Positions 8,591 through 18,497 are shown, counted from the first letter of the stretch. The stretch is DNA of 64,000 nt from JBNJFY01 sp051747265 (GCA_051747265.1 JBNJFY010000009.1:1-64000); one strand, 5' to 3'. Numbers and translations are program-made. The notes: generated by a model from the sequence alone, not told the origin.

Positions 8591-9142
8591 TTAATTTCGC
8601 TTAACAAACGGAAGTCCCAGATGCTTCAACAAGGCAAATGCTTCTTCATCGCTATCGGCACTAGTTACAAAAGTAATATCCATGCCGTGTACCAAGTTCA
8701 CATCTTCGGTGTTGATTTCCGGGAAGATGGTATGCTCCTTGATACCAACCGTGTAATTGCCACGACCATCGAAGCTCTTATCCGGAATACCTTGAAAGTC
8801 ACGTGTTCTGGGAAGAGCCAGGTTCACAAAACGATCTATGAACTCATACATTATCTTTCCACGCAGCGTTACTTTGGCGCCAATAGGCATCCCTTCACGC
8901 AGCTTGAAATTAGAGATTGATTGCTTAGCACGAGTGATCGTGGGTTGTTGACCGGTGATCAAGCCAAGATTCTCAACAACTTGGTCGAGAACTTTTTGAT
9001 CTTCGATTGCTTGGCCCATGCCTACATTGATCGTAATCTTCTTAAGGCGTGGAACTCCCATCACATTATCGTAGTCAAACTCTTCTTTGAGTTTGGGGAG
9101 TATGTTTTCCCGGTATTCAGTATGTAATCTTGCTTCAGCCAT
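8591..9142 (-). CDS. rplE: 50S ribosomal protein L5
   Basis: L5 binds 5S rRNA and contacts P-site tRNA. The family segments are VMGVPRLKKITINVGMGQA, ITGQQPTITRAKQSISNFKL and FPEINTEDVNLVHGMDITFV. At 183 residues it is normal in length. It lies between rplX and rpsN. Confidence 0.98.
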   Translation of the reverse strand: MAEARLHTEYRENILPKLKEEFDYDNVMGVPRLKKITINVGMGQAIEDQKVLDQVVENLGLITGQQPTITRAKQSISNFKLREGMPIGAKVTLRGKIMYEFIDRFVNLALPRTRDFQGIPDKSFDGRGNYTVGIKEHTIFPEINTEDVNLVHGMDITFVTSADSDEEAFALLKHLGLPFVKRN

Positions 9143-9162
9143 TCTTACTTATCGTATTCTTC

Positions 9163-9516
9163 TTATTTATCGATGAGTTCGCCGCTGTTTTTCGCATAAC
9201 GAACCCAGCGGGTGCGGCCATTTTCTTCAATTTGTTTACGTCCCACGCGGGTTGGTTCTCCACTGGTAGGATCCACTACCATCACATTAGAAATGTGAAC
9301 TGAACCTTCACGTTCAATACGCCCACCCTTTGGCAAATCTTGGCTGGGCTTTTCGTGGAAAACGCGCATGTTTATTCCCTCAACGATAACACGTTGTTTT
9401 TTGGGAAGTACACGCAAAACCTTGCCGCGCTTACCTTTATCATTTCCAGCGATCAGTTCAACCTCATCGCCTCGTTTCACATGAAGTTTTGGCTGTTTAT
9501 TTGACTTCCGTGGCAT
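9163..9516 (-). CDS. rplX: 50S ribosomal protein L24
   Basis: L24 is an assembly initiator with a KOW motif (VKRGDEVELIAGNDKGKRGK, about residues 13-33) and the GRIEREGSVHISNVMVVDP segment. At 117 residues it is slightly longer than the E. coli protein because of a C-terminal GRTRWVRYAKNSGELIDK tail. It lies between rplN and rplE. Confidence 0.97.
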   Translation of the reverse strand: MPRKSNKQPKLHVKRGDEVELIAGNDKGKRGKVLRVLPKKQRVIVEGINMRVFHEKPSQDLPKGGRIEREGSVHISNVMVVDPTSGEPTRVGRKQIEENGRTRWVRYAKNSGELIDK

Positions 9517-9529
9517 AAAACCTCTTCAA

Positions 9530-9898
9530 TTAAAGTACTTCTGGTGCCAGCGATACAATGCGCATGAAATTGCGCTCACGCAGTTCTCGTGCAACCGGTC
9601 CAAAAATTCGAGTTCCTACCGGTTCTTGATCGTTGTTTAGAACTACAGCAGCATTTTCATCAAAACGTATATAGCTACCGTCGTTACGTCGATATTCTTT
9701 TTTGGTTCGTACAATTACCGCTTTGACAACTTCGCCTTTTTTGACATTGCCGCCAGGGATTGCCGTTTTAACGGAGCAAGAAATAATATCTCCTACGCTA
9801 GCATACCGACGGCGAGAGTCGCCAAGCACCTTAATGCACATCAGCTTTTTGGCGCCGCTGTTGTCTGCTACGTTTAATAAAGTTTGAGTCTGTACCAT
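9530..9898 (-). CDS. rplN: 50S ribosomal protein L14
   Basis: L14 forms inter-subunit bridge B8 and is the target of the silencing factor RsfS. It starts MVQTQTLLNVADNSGAKKLM and has the signature GDIISCSVKTAIPGGNVKKG and RIFGPVARELRERNFMRIVS. At 122 residues it matches the standard length. It lies between rpsQ and rplX. Confidence 0.98.
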   Translation of the reverse strand: MVQTQTLLNVADNSGAKKLMCIKVLGDSRRRYASVGDIISCSVKTAIPGGNVKKGEVVKAVIVRTKKEYRRNDGSYIRFDENAAVVLNNDQEPVGTRIFGPVARELRERNFMRIVSLAPEVL

Positions 9899-9919
9899 CG
9901 TGCTAAATAGTTGTGCCGA

Positions 9920-10183
9920 TTATTTTGCTCGTTCAACGACCTCGATCAAGCGCCAATTTTTGCGCTTAGAAAGGGGACGTGTTTCCATGATGCGAACCTT
10001 ATCGCCAACATTGGCGGTATTTTCCTCATCATGTGCCATGTATTTGGTCGTTTTGGTAATAAACTTGCCGTAAATCTTATGTTTTACCTGGCGATCAACA
10101 GCGATGGTTATACTTTTATCCATCTTGTTACTTACCACCCGACCTACTCGTTGTCGTCTTTGTGCTCGTTCGTTATTTGCCAT
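9920..10183 (-). CDS. rpsQ: 30S ribosomal protein S17
   Basis: S17 is a primary 16S rRNA binder with an OB fold. Landmarks are RVGRVVSNKMDKSITIAVDR and YMAHDEENTANVGDKVRIME, followed by TRPLSKRKNWRLIEVVERA. At 87 residues it is normal in length. It lies between rpmC and rplN. Confidence 0.98.
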   Translation of the reverse strand: MANNERAQRRQRVGRVVSNKMDKSITIAVDRQVKHKIYGKFITKTTKYMAHDEENTANVGDKVRIMETRPLSKRKNWRLIEVVERAK

Positions 10184-10203
10184 AACTAATGCCTTAGTGC
10201 TGA

Positions 10204-10401
10204 TTATTCAGCGCTGAGTTTTTCATTCAATACCGTTTTCAAGCGAGCTATCTCCCGGCGTGTATGTTGGATCAGCGCGGGGTTTTCGAGTTGACCTGCA
10301 ATTGCTCGATCGAATTTGAGTTTTTGCAGATTTTCGGTTTCATCCTCGATGCGAGCTCGCAACTCGGTTTCCGATAAATCTCTCATTTCTTCTGCTTTCA
10401 T
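10204..10401 (-). CDS. rpmC: 50S ribosomal protein L29
   Basis: L29 is a two-helix protein at the tunnel exit that helps dock trigger factor and SRP. The core is MRDLSETELRARIEDETENL and LIQHTRREIARLKTVLNEK. I place the start at the ATG at 10401 rather than the GTG one codon earlier, giving 65 residues, because the GGAGGAG at 10409-10415 is then 7 bases upstream. That strong Shine-Dalgarno is exceptional in this operon. Confidence 0.96.
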   Translation of the reverse strand: MKAEEMRDLSETELRARIEDETENLQKLKFDRAIAGQLENPALIQHTRREIARLKTVLNEKLSAE

Positions 10402-10408
10402 CACTACT

Positions 10409-10415
10409 CTCCTCC
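10409..10415 (-). promoter_or_regulatory. Strong Shine-Dalgarno before rpmC
   Basis: Read on the minus strand this is GGAGGAG, seven bases before the rpmC ATG and inside the rplP-rpmC gap. Most other starts in this operon have no purine-rich site, so this one stands out. Confidence 0.6.
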
Positions 10416-10419
10416 GTTG

Positions 10420-10845
10420 CTATTTGGGTCCGTCGTAATCGCGACGAACAACAAACTTGGTTTTAATTGGCAGTTTATGAGAAGCTAAGCGCATTGCCTC
10501 TTCTGCCAAATGCATGGGTACCCCAGCGATTTCGAACAACATTCGTCCTGGTTTGACCGGGCATACATAATGGTCGAGAGCACCTTTACCCTTACCCATT
10601 CGGGTTTCCGCAGCTTGTTTGGTCACTGGTTGATCCGGAAAAATACGGATCCAAGTTTGACCATCTCGCTGCAATTTTCGGGCGATGGCGATACGACAAG
10701 CTTCTATCTGCCGTGAGGTGATGAAAGAGGATTCTAGAGCTTTCAACCCAAAGTCGCCAAAGGACAGCGTATGTCCACGATTGGCATTCCCTTTAAATCG
10801 AGCTCGATGAACCCGTCGTCTTCGTAATTGTCGTGGTTCAAGCAT
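10420..10845 (-). CDS. rplP: 50S ribosomal protein L16
   Basis: L16 organises the A-site tRNA elbow region. It starts MLEPRQLRRRRVHRARFKGN and has the signatures WIRIFPDQPVTKQAAETRMG and KGKGALDHYVCPVKPGRMLF. At 141 residues it is slightly longer than in E. coli. It lies between rpsC and rpmC. Confidence 0.98.
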   Translation of the reverse strand: MLEPRQLRRRRVHRARFKGNANRGHTLSFGDFGLKALESSFITSRQIEACRIAIARKLQRDGQTWIRIFPDQPVTKQAAETRMGKGKGALDHYVCPVKPGRMLFEIAGVPMHLAEEAMRLASHKLPIKTKFVVRRDYDGPK

Positions 10846-10870
10846 GACTAATCGCTCTTAATACCTTCAG

Positions 10871-11611
10871 TTATTTATTACGTCGTCTTCCGCGGCGGGA
10901 TCGGCGTGAGCGACGTCCACCTCCGCGTCGGCCACCGGAATCACTTTCCTGGGAGCCGTATGAAGCCCCTGGTGACAAATCAGCATCACCAAGAATTTCA
11001 CCTTTGTAAATCCATACCGTTACACCGATCGAGCCATAAATCGTATTGGCTGTGGTGTTATAGTAATCAATATCCGCTCGGAGTGTATGCAAAGGAACTT
11101 GTCCTTCTTTGTACTGTTCAGTACGAGCCATTTCAGCTCCTCCCAAACGTCCGGCACAGCGGATTTTAATTCCCTTGGCACCCATTCGCATGGCTGAGGA
11201 AATCGCTGTTTTCATAGCGCGACGGAACGATATACGTGCCGTCAACTGCTGAGCGATGTTTTGAGCCACCAAACTAGCATCAACTTCAGGTCGTTTTACC
11301 TCACTAATGTTGATTTGAACCTCCTTCTGCGTGATTTTTTTCAGCTCTTCTCGCAGTAGTTTTACCTGTTCACCACCTTTACCGATGATCACACCGGGTC
11401 GACTGGTATACAGCGTCAACAGAATTCGTTTTGGTGTTCGCTCAATCACTACTCGAGAAAGACCGCCATTCTGCAAGCGAGTATGCAAATACTCACGCAG
11501 TTTTTGATCTTCAAGTATTAATTCAGGCTCATTTTCCTCAGAATACCAGTTGGAATCCCAACCTCGTATAATTCCGAGTCTCAGACCGATTGGATGTATT
11601 TTTTGTCCCAA
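10871..11611 (-). CDS. rpsC: 30S ribosomal protein S3 with basic C-terminal tail
   Basis: S3 lines the mRNA entry tunnel. The N domain starts MGQKIHPIGLRLGIIRGWDS, the KH domain contains the TSRPGVIIGKGGEQVKLLRE loop (about residues 68-90), and the C domain has RCAGRLGGAEMARTEQYKEG. The last 25 or so residues form an extra tail rich in glycine, serine and arginine (GGRRGGGRRSRRSRRGRRRN), bringing the length to 246. Such tails vary between phyla. It lies between rplV and rplP. Confidence 0.98.
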   Translation of the reverse strand: MGQKIHPIGLRLGIIRGWDSNWYSEENEPELILEDQKLREYLHTRLQNGGLSRVVIERTPKRILLTLYTSRPGVIIGKGGEQVKLLREELKKITQKEVQINISEVKRPEVDASLVAQNIAQQLTARISFRRAMKTAISSAMRMGAKGIKIRCAGRLGGAEMARTEQYKEGQVPLHTLRADIDYYNTTANTIYGSIGVTVWIYKGEILGDADLSPGASYGSQESDSGGRRGGGRRSRRSRRGRRRNK

Positions 11612-11623
11612 GGTACTACGGTT

Positions 11624-12001
11624 TTAATCGTTAACTAATTCTTCTTCCTGTTTGGCCACTACAACCGTAATGTGGCTTGTGCGCTTACGGATTTGATGAG
11701 CGCGACCCATCGGGGCAGGCTGAATACGTTTCAGCGTAGTGCCCTCGTCAACATAAATTTCTTTGATGTACAGATCTTCGTTATCAAGACGCTCATCGGG
11801 AAACTTATCACGCAAGTTGGCAGCAGCGGAGTTGATGACCTTAGCCACTTCACCGGCCGAGCCCTTCTTGGTGAATTGAAGTTTCTTGATAGCCTTCTCT
11901 ACATTTTCGCCTCGTACATGATCGGCGACCAATCGCACCTTACGGGGGGCACGTCGGAGAAAGCGTTGTACTGCTTTAGCTTCGAAAGTTGGCGTATCCA
12001 T
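11624..12001 (-). CDS. rplV: 50S ribosomal protein L22
   Basis: L22 lines the exit tunnel, and its hairpin contributes to the constriction. Landmarks are AVQRFLRRAPRKVRLVADHV and the hairpin-side PAPMGRAHQIRKRTSHITVV. At 125 residues it has a short acidic end (EEELVND). It lies between rpsS and rpsC. Confidence 0.98.
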   Translation of the reverse strand: MDTPTFEAKAVQRFLRRAPRKVRLVADHVRGENVEKAIKKLQFTKKGSAGEVAKVINSAAANLRDKFPDERLDNEDLYIKEIYVDEGTTLKRIQPAPMGRAHQIRKRTSHITVVVAKQEEELVND

Positions 12002-12011
12002 TATTTATGTC

Positions 12012-12296
12012 CTACCGTCTAACTGCTTTTTCACTTTTCTTAACCGGATGTCCACGGAAGGTACGAGTGGGCGCAAACTCACCCAATTTGTGACCAACCA
12101 TATTTTCATTAATGAACACCGGAATAAATTGTTTTCCGTTATGTACGGCGATGGTTAATCCTACAAAATCAGGAGTAATCATCGAATCACGGGACCACGT
12201 TTGAATCACTTTCTTGTTACCGCTCTCATTTGCAGCGTCAATTTTACGCTGGAGCTTGTAATAAACGTAGGGTCCTTTTTTTAGGGAACGAGGCAT
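12012..12296 (-). CDS. rpsS: 30S ribosomal protein S19
   Basis: S19 is a head protein that pairs with S13. It starts MPRSLKKGPYVYYKLQRKID and has TWSRDSMITPDFVGLTIAVH and GHKLGEFAPTRTFRGHPVKK. At 94 residues it is normal in length. It lies between rplB and rplV. Confidence 0.98.
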   Translation of the reverse strand: MPRSLKKGPYVYYKLQRKIDAANESGNKKVIQTWSRDSMITPDFVGLTIAVHNGKQFIPVFINENMVGHKLGEFAPTRTFRGHPVKKSEKAVRR

Positions 12297-12322
12297 AAAA
12301 GTGAGCGTTGATTAAGTCGTTA

Positions 12323-13156
<834 letters not shown>

Positions 13157-13191
13157 CGGTTTGGTATCGTAATCGAATTCAAATAATTCCG

Positions 13192-13485
13192 TTAAATTTC
13201 TTCGAAGAAGTCTATTTCACCTTCACGAAGTGAAATAATTGCTTTCTTCCAAACATCAGTGCGGCCTTCCAAGTAGCCAGAACGAGTATATTGACCTCGT
13301 TTTTTAGACGGCATAATCATGGTTCGCACCTTATCCACTTTCACACCCGGATAGTACGCTTCAACAGCTTTTTTAATCTGGGTTTTGTTTGCTTTCAGAT
13401 CCACACGAAACACGTAGTGGCCATTTTCTTCCTGCAAACGAGTGGACTTCTCAGTTACAATAGGCTTTAACTTAGTCATACTCAT
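13192..13485 (-). CDS. rplW: 50S ribosomal protein L23
   Basis: L23 is at the tunnel exit and is the main docking site of trigger factor and SRP. It has KLKPIVTEKSTRLQEENGHY, VDLKANKTQIKKAVEAYYPG and KKRGQYTRSGYLEGRTDVWK. At 97 residues it is normal in length. Its ATG overlaps the rplD stop by one base (TAATG), suggesting translational coupling. Confidence 0.98.
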   Translation of the reverse strand: MSMTKLKPIVTEKSTRLQEENGHYVFRVDLKANKTQIKKAVEAYYPGVKVDKVRTMIMPSKKRGQYTRSGYLEGRTDVWKKAIISLREGEIDFFEEI

Positions 13486-14132
13486 TACGCAGCCTCATCC
13501 TTTTTGGGTTCCAAAATACCTTGCAGTGTCTCTAATGCACTTTCTTGCAATAGCACAACATCGGCATTCATGATATCGTAGGTAGTGGGCTTGGCGGCCT
13601 CTACAACCTGAACCCCTTGGATATTTCGGGCAGAAAGGTAAACATCGGTATCCGTTTTATCGGTAACTACCAATACTTTCTTACCATATATTTCCAGGCT
13701 TTCCAGGATATCGACAATTTTGCGGGTTTTAGGAGATCGGAATGTCCAATCTTCCGTAACCACAATCTTCTGGTCAGCTGCTTTCAACGACAAGGCAGAA
13801 CGACGAGCCAATTGACGCATCTTCTTGGTCATCTTCACCTTGTAATCATGAGGCTTAGGTCCAAATACTGTTCCACCACCAATTAGTAGAGGAGAGCGTA
13901 TGGATCCACGGCGCGCCATACCAGTACCTTTTTGTCGGTATGCTTTGCGGCCACCACCACGAACTTCACTGCGTTCCTTAGTTTTAGCTGTACCTTGTCG
14001 CTTATTTGCCTGATGGCGGCGTACATCTTCATACAGAACTGTTTCATTAGGCTCGATCCCGAAGACGGAGTCCTTCAGCTCTGCTTTATTACCGCTGTCT
14101 TTCCCTTCGCGGGTATAGATTGAAACTTCCAT
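13485..14132 (-). CDS. rplD: 50S ribosomal protein L4
   Basis: L4 extends a loop into the exit tunnel and in E. coli autoregulates the S10 operon. The loop and core are recognisable as TKERSEVRGGGRKAYRQKGT, GMARRGSIRSPLLIGGGTVF and GPKPHDYKVKMTKKMRQLAR. At 215 residues it is normal in length. It lies between rplC and rplW. Confidence 0.98.
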   Translation of the reverse strand: MEVSIYTREGKDSGNKAELKDSVFGIEPNETVLYEDVRRHQANKRQGTAKTKERSEVRGGGRKAYRQKGTGMARRGSIRSPLLIGGGTVFGPKPHDYKVKMTKKMRQLARRSALSLKAADQKIVVTEDWTFRSPKTRKIVDILESLEIYGKKVLVVTDKTDTDVYLSARNIQGVQVVEAAKPTTYDIMNADVVLLQESALETLQGILEPKKDEAA

Positions 14133-14154
14133 GAAGCGTTCTTATCTGCCTTGA

Positions 14155-14781
14155 TCAGCTATTATAAATTTCTACGATTCCACCGTTCGGTCCCGGAATG
14201 CCACCAGTTACTAAAATCATATTTGATTCTGGCAACACTTTCGCAACCGTAAGATTTTTAATCTTAGCTCGGCTGTTTCCAGATCGGCCGGCCATCTTTT
14301 TCCCTTTGAATACACGAGAAGGGTCAGAGGCGTTACCGATTGCACCTGGAGAACGCTGTCGATTGTGTTGACCGTGAGTGGCTTCACCTACACCAGCAAA
14401 ATTGTGGCGTTTCATTACACCAGTGAAACCACGGCCCTTACTAATACCGACTACATCCACCTGGTCACCGATTGCGAAAACATCTTCGGCTTTCAGGAGA
14501 TCTCCGATATCCAGCCCTTCCGGGATGAAGTCTCGAACTTCTGTTACATATCGCTTCGGAGATGTTCCTGCCTTATCAAAATGACCTTGCAGTGCTTTTG
14601 AAGTATTTTTCTCTTTTTTATCAATAGAAGCTAACTGTACGGCATTGTATCCGTCGTTCTCTTCTGTTTTGATTTGGGTAATGACATTTGGTTCAACTTC
14701 GATCACAGTGACCGCTCGGTTATTCCCGAGGTCGTCGAAGACATTAGTCATTCCCACTTTTTTTCCGATTAAAGCACCCAT
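14155..14781 (-). CDS. rplC: 50S ribosomal protein L3
   Basis: L3 is an assembly initiator reaching the A-site side of the catalytic centre. It starts MGALIGKKVGMTNVFDDLGN and has SKGRGFTGVMKRHNFAGVGE and ATHGQHNRQRSPGAIGNASD, the region normally carrying the methylated glutamine. At 208 residues it is normal in length. It lies between rpsJ and rplD. Confidence 0.98.
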   Translation of the reverse strand: MGALIGKKVGMTNVFDDLGNNRAVTVIEVEPNVITQIKTEENDGYNAVQLASIDKKEKNTSKALQGHFDKAGTSPKRYVTEVRDFIPEGLDIGDLLKAEDVFAIGDQVDVVGISKGRGFTGVMKRHNFAGVGEATHGQHNRQRSPGAIGNASDPSRVFKGKKMAGRSGNSRAKIKNLTVAKVLPESNMILVTGGIPGPNGGIVEIYNS

Positions 14782-14805
14782 TGGTTGTACTACCTAAAGT
14801 CTCTG

Positions 14806-15117
14806 TTACACTTTAATTTCTACGTCAACACCGGAGGGCAACTCCAGTTTCATCAGTGCGTCAACCGTTTGCGATCCTGTAGACAGGATGTCAATGAGGC
14901 GTTTGTGAGAGCGATACTCAAACTGCTCTCGCGACTTCTTATTGACAAACACAGAACGGTTTACCGTAATGATTTGCTTCTGGGTTGGCAGTGGGATAGG
15001 ACCCGATACTACTGCCCCAGTAGACTTGACGGTTTTGATAATTTTTTCTGCTGATTTGTCGATCAGATTGTGATCGTACGACTTCAGCTTAATTCTGATC
15101 TTTTGTTGCGTAGCCAC
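14806..15117 (-). CDS. rpsJ: 30S ribosomal protein S10
   Basis: S10 is a head protein that also acts in antitermination as NusE. Landmarks are IRIKLKSYDHNLIDKSAEKI, VSGPIPLPTQKQIITVNRSV and FEYRSHKRLIDILSTGSQTV. At 103 residues it has the standard length. It follows tuf by 14 bases, so the S10 operon continues the str operon without a visible break. Confidence 0.98.
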   Translation of the reverse strand: MATQQKIRIKLKSYDHNLIDKSAEKIIKTVKSTGAVVSGPIPLPTQKQIITVNRSVFVNKKSREQFEYRSHKRLIDILSTGSQTVDALMKLELPSGVDVEIKV

Positions 15118-15131
15118 GTATCAGACCGTTT

Positions 15132-16319
15132 TTAGTCTAAGATTTTACTTACCACACCGGCACCGACCGTACGGCCACCTTCGCGAATCGCAAAGCGCAG
15201 GCCTTCTTCCATGGCCACCGGCTGAATCAATTGCACACTCAGCGAGACGTTATCGCCTGGCATTACCATCTCTACTCCGTCCGGCAGAATACATTCGCCG
15301 GTCACGTCTGTGGTACGGAAGTAGAACTGCGGACGGTATCCTTTGAAGAAAGGAGTGTGACGTCCACCTTCGTCTTTGCTCAGTACGTATACCTCGCATT
15401 CAAACTGTTTGTGCGGAGTAATGCTTCCTGGCTCACACAGTACCATACCGCGCTCCAGGTCTTCTTTGTTTATTCCGCGCAGCAGTATCCCGGCGTTGTC
15501 TCCGGCTTGCCCTTCATCGAGCATGCGGCGGAACATTTCAATACCGGTTACTACTGATTTCATCGGCTCTTCAATGATACCGACAATTTCAATCTCGTCG
15601 TTAAGCTTCACTACACCGCGCTCAATACGACCCGTTGCCACGGTGCCACGCCCGGTAATAGAGAAGATATCCTCAACAGGCATCAAGAATGGCTTGTCGA
15701 TATCACGCTCCGGAGTCGGAATATACTCATCAACGGCTTCCATCAGCTCGATGATGCTCTTCTCATACTCTTCCTCGCCGTTCAGCGCGCCCAGGGCCGA
15801 CCCTTGAATAACCGGAATGTCGTCGCCATCAAACTCATAAGAGCTCAGCAGCTCACGCACTTCCAGCTCAACCAGCTCCAGCAGTTCTTCGTCGTCTACC
15901 AAGTCAACCTTGTTCATGAAGACCACGATCTGAGGCACACCTACCTGGCGGGCCAACAAAATGTGCTCGCGGGTCTGAGGCATCGGACCGTCAGTGGCCG
16001 CTACTACCAAAATCGCACCGTCCATCTGTGCAGCACCGGTTACCATGTTCTTCACATAGTCGGCGTGGCCCGGACAGTCTACGTGAGCGTAGTGACGATC
16101 TGGAGTTTCGTACTCCACGTGCGCGGTAGCAATGGTAATACCACGTTCGCGCTCCTCGGGAGCATTGTCAATGTCGGCAAATTGCTTGGCTACCCCGCCG
16201 TACTCTTTGGCCATTACGGTCGTAATAGCGGCCGTCAGGGTCGTCTTGCCGTGGTCCACGTGACCAATCGTACCTATGTTTACGTGCGGCTTACTGCGTT
16301 CAAATGTCTCTTTAGCCAT
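15132..16319 (-). CDS. tuf: Elongation factor Tu
   Basis: EF-Tu delivers aminoacyl-tRNA to the ribosome as a GTPase. The G motifs are GHVDHGKTTLTAAITTVMAK, DCPGHADYVKNM and NKVDLVDDEELLELV, and domains 2-3 contain GRGTVATGRIERGV. At 395 residues it is standard. By eye its codons are richer in G and C than the flanking fusA and rpsJ, which may reflect high expression or conversion with a second copy elsewhere. It lies between fusA and rpsJ. Confidence 0.98.
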   Translation of the reverse strand: MAKETFERSKPHVNIGTIGHVDHGKTTLTAAITTVMAKEYGGVAKQFADIDNAPEERERGITIATAHVEYETPDRHYAHVDCPGHADYVKNMVTGAAQMDGAILVVAATDGPMPQTREHILLARQVGVPQIVVFMNKVDLVDDEELLELVELEVRELLSSYEFDGDDIPVIQGSALGALNGEEEYEKSIIELMEAVDEYIPTPERDIDKPFLMPVEDIFSITGRGTVATGRIERGVVKLNDEIEIVGIIEEPMKSVVTGIEMFRRMLDEGQAGDNAGILLRGINKEDLERGMVLCEPGSITPHKQFECEVYVLSKDEGGRHTPFFKGYRPQFYFRTTDVTGECILPDGVEMVMPGDNVSLSVQLIQPVAMEEGLRFAIREGGRTVGAGVVSKILD

Positions 16320-16346
16320 TGTCCTGTTGTTTTAATCGTTTACTGC

Positions 16347-18497
16347 TTAAGACTGTTGTTCTTCGAGGATTTCCTTAGCGACGTTATCGGGCACCGGAGC
16401 ATACTCCAGGAATTCCATAGAGTAGGATGCTCGTCCCTGCGTGTTAGAACGCAAGTCAGTTGAGTATCCGAACATGCTAGCCAGTGGTACCTTCGCTTTT
16501 ACAATAGAACCCTCTGCATCGTTATCCATTTTCTCGATGATGCCTCGACGACCATTCAGGTCACCAATCACATCACCCATGTGCTCTTCAGGCGTAATCA
16601 CTTCTACGCTCATAATAGGTTCCAGAATTTGTGGTTTCGCTTTAGCTGCAGCGCGGCGGAAAGCGATTTTAGCACACAATTCGAAACTTACCTGATCAGA
16701 GTCAACATCGTGATAAGATCCATCAAACAAACGGAAACCAATATTCTGAGCAGGATAACTTGCCTGGATACCAGATTCCATTGCCTGCTTAAAGCCCTTC
16801 TCAACGGATGGGATAAATTCACGAGGAATATTACCGCCAACAACTTCATTAATGAAGAGGAAACCCTCATCGGTACTTACTCGCTGACTTTCAGGATCTA
16901 CATCTTCGAAATGATCGATTGGCGCGATCTCAAATTCAATGTCAGCGAACTTACCACGACCACCGGTCTGCTTCTTATACGTTTCTCGGTGTGTGATACT
17001 GTTATTAATAGTCTCACGGTAAGATACCTGAGGAGCACCCACGTTACATTCAACTTTGAATTCACGCTTCAGGCGATCCACAATAATTTCCAGGTGAAGC
17101 TCACCCATACCAGAAATTACGGTCTGGCCGGTTTCTTCATCTGTTTTAACTACAAAAGTAGGATCCTCTTCGGCCAACTTAATCAAACCTGTCTGCAGCT
17201 TTTCAGCATCTGCTTTAGACTTGGGCTCAACCGCCAGTTTAATTACCGGCTCAGGGAAAGTCATTTCCTCAAGCAGAATAGGATCATCCAGATCACAGAA
17301 GGTATCTCCTGTTCGAACTTCCTTAACTCCGACCGCAGCAGCGATATCACCAGCATGCACACGATCCATATCTTTCATGTCATTGGCGTGCATTTCCAGG
17401 ATCCGACCGATTCGTTCTTTCTTACCAGTCGTGGAGTTATAGATGTAAGATCCCTTTTCCAGAACACCAGAATATACCCGGAAGAAGGCCAGTTTACCGA
17501 CATAAGGGTCGGACATAATTTTGAAAGCCAGAGCAGAGAACGGCTCATCAACAGCCGGCTTACGCTCTAATTTCTCATCCTTGTTTTCAGGATTCGTTCC
17601 GTTCACTGGAGGAATATCATACGGGCTAGGCAAATACTTAATAACTTTATCAAGCAAGATCTGCACACCCTTGTTCTTCAGAGCAGATCCGCACATTACC
17701 GGAGTAATATCTTTGCTAAGCGTAGCTTTACGGATCGCGTTTTCGATCTCCTCTTCAGAGATCTCTTCCTCCATCAAGTACTTCTCCATCAACGTATCAT
17801 CATGATCGGCGATGGATTCAAGCATTACCTGACGATATTCTTCCGCTTTTTCGGCAAGCTCTTCAGGAATATCAATCTCTTCGTACTTGGCTCCCAAAGA
17901 TTCCTCATCCCAAACAATACCCTTCATGTTGATGAGGTCAACAACGCCTTTGAAGTTTTCTTCGCGGCCAATCGGAATTTGAATAGGTATTGGATTCGCG
18001 TTGAGCTTTTTATCCATTTGCTCAACCACGTTGTAAAAGTCAGCACCGGTACGGTCCATTTTATTAACGAAGGCCATACGAGGCACTTCATACTTATTGG
18101 CTTGGCGCCATACCGTCTCAGATTGAGGCTGAACAGCACCAACCGAACAAAACACACCAATCGCGCCATCCAACACTCGCAAAGATCGTTCTACCTCAAC
18201 GGTAAAATCAACGTGACCGGGAGTATCGATAATATTGATGCGATGGTCGTTCCAAATACAGTGAGTAGCAGCGGAAGTAATAGTAATACCTCGCTCTTTC
18301 TCCTGATCCATCCAGTCCATTTGGGAAGCACCCTCATGAGTCTCCCCAATTCGGTGACTGCGACCCGTATAATATAGGATACGTTCAGTAACAGTCGTTT
18401 TACCAGCATCAATATGCGCCATAATACCAATATTGCGCGTACGCTTAATGCGGTCGACTATTTTTGGATCCACTTGTTTAGTTGCTGCTTCTGCCAT
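16347..18497 (-). CDS. fusA: Elongation factor G
   Basis: EF-G drives ribosomal translocation and, with RRF, recycling. The G domain has GIMAHIDAGKTTVTERILYY, the effector segment MDWMDQEKERGITITSAATH, DTPGHVDFTVEVERSLRVLD and FVNKMDRTGADFYNVV. Domain IV carries YKKQTGGRGKFADIEFEIAP, and domain V ends near GYSTDLRSNTQGRASYSMEF. At 716 residues it is somewhat longer than the E. coli protein. It lies between rpsG and tuf in the str operon. Confidence 0.98.
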   Translation of the reverse strand: MAEAATKQVDPKIVDRIKRTRNIGIMAHIDAGKTTVTERILYYTGRSHRIGETHEGASQMDWMDQEKERGITITSAATHCIWNDHRINIIDTPGHVDFTVEVERSLRVLDGAIGVFCSVGAVQPQSETVWRQANKYEVPRMAFVNKMDRTGADFYNVVEQMDKKLNANPIPIQIPIGREENFKGVVDLINMKGIVWDEESLGAKYEEIDIPEELAEKAEEYRQVMLESIADHDDTLMEKYLMEEEISEEEIENAIRKATLSKDITPVMCGSALKNKGVQILLDKVIKYLPSPYDIPPVNGTNPENKDEKLERKPAVDEPFSALAFKIMSDPYVGKLAFFRVYSGVLEKGSYIYNSTTGKKERIGRILEMHANDMKDMDRVHAGDIAAAVGVKEVRTGDTFCDLDDPILLEEMTFPEPVIKLAVEPKSKADAEKLQTGLIKLAEEDPTFVVKTDEETGQTVISGMGELHLEIIVDRLKREFKVECNVGAPQVSYRETINNSITHRETYKKQTGGRGKFADIEFEIAPIDHFEDVDPESQRVSTDEGFLFINEVVGGNIPREFIPSVEKGFKQAMESGIQASYPAQNIGFRLFDGSYHDVDSDQVSFELCAKIAFRRAAAKAKPQILEPIMSVEVITPEEHMGDVIGDLNGRRGIIEKMDNDAEGSIVKAKVPLASMFGYSTDLRSNTQGRASYSMEFLEYAPVPDNVAKEILEEQQS

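Noticed and set aside
15804..16463. Plus-strand open frame of 219 codons opposite tuf
   Set aside because: It is antisense to EF-Tu and caused by codon bias of the real gene.
16581..17570. Plus-strand open frame of 329 codons opposite fusA
   Set aside because: It is antisense to well-conserved EF-G sequence, matches no family, and has no start signal.
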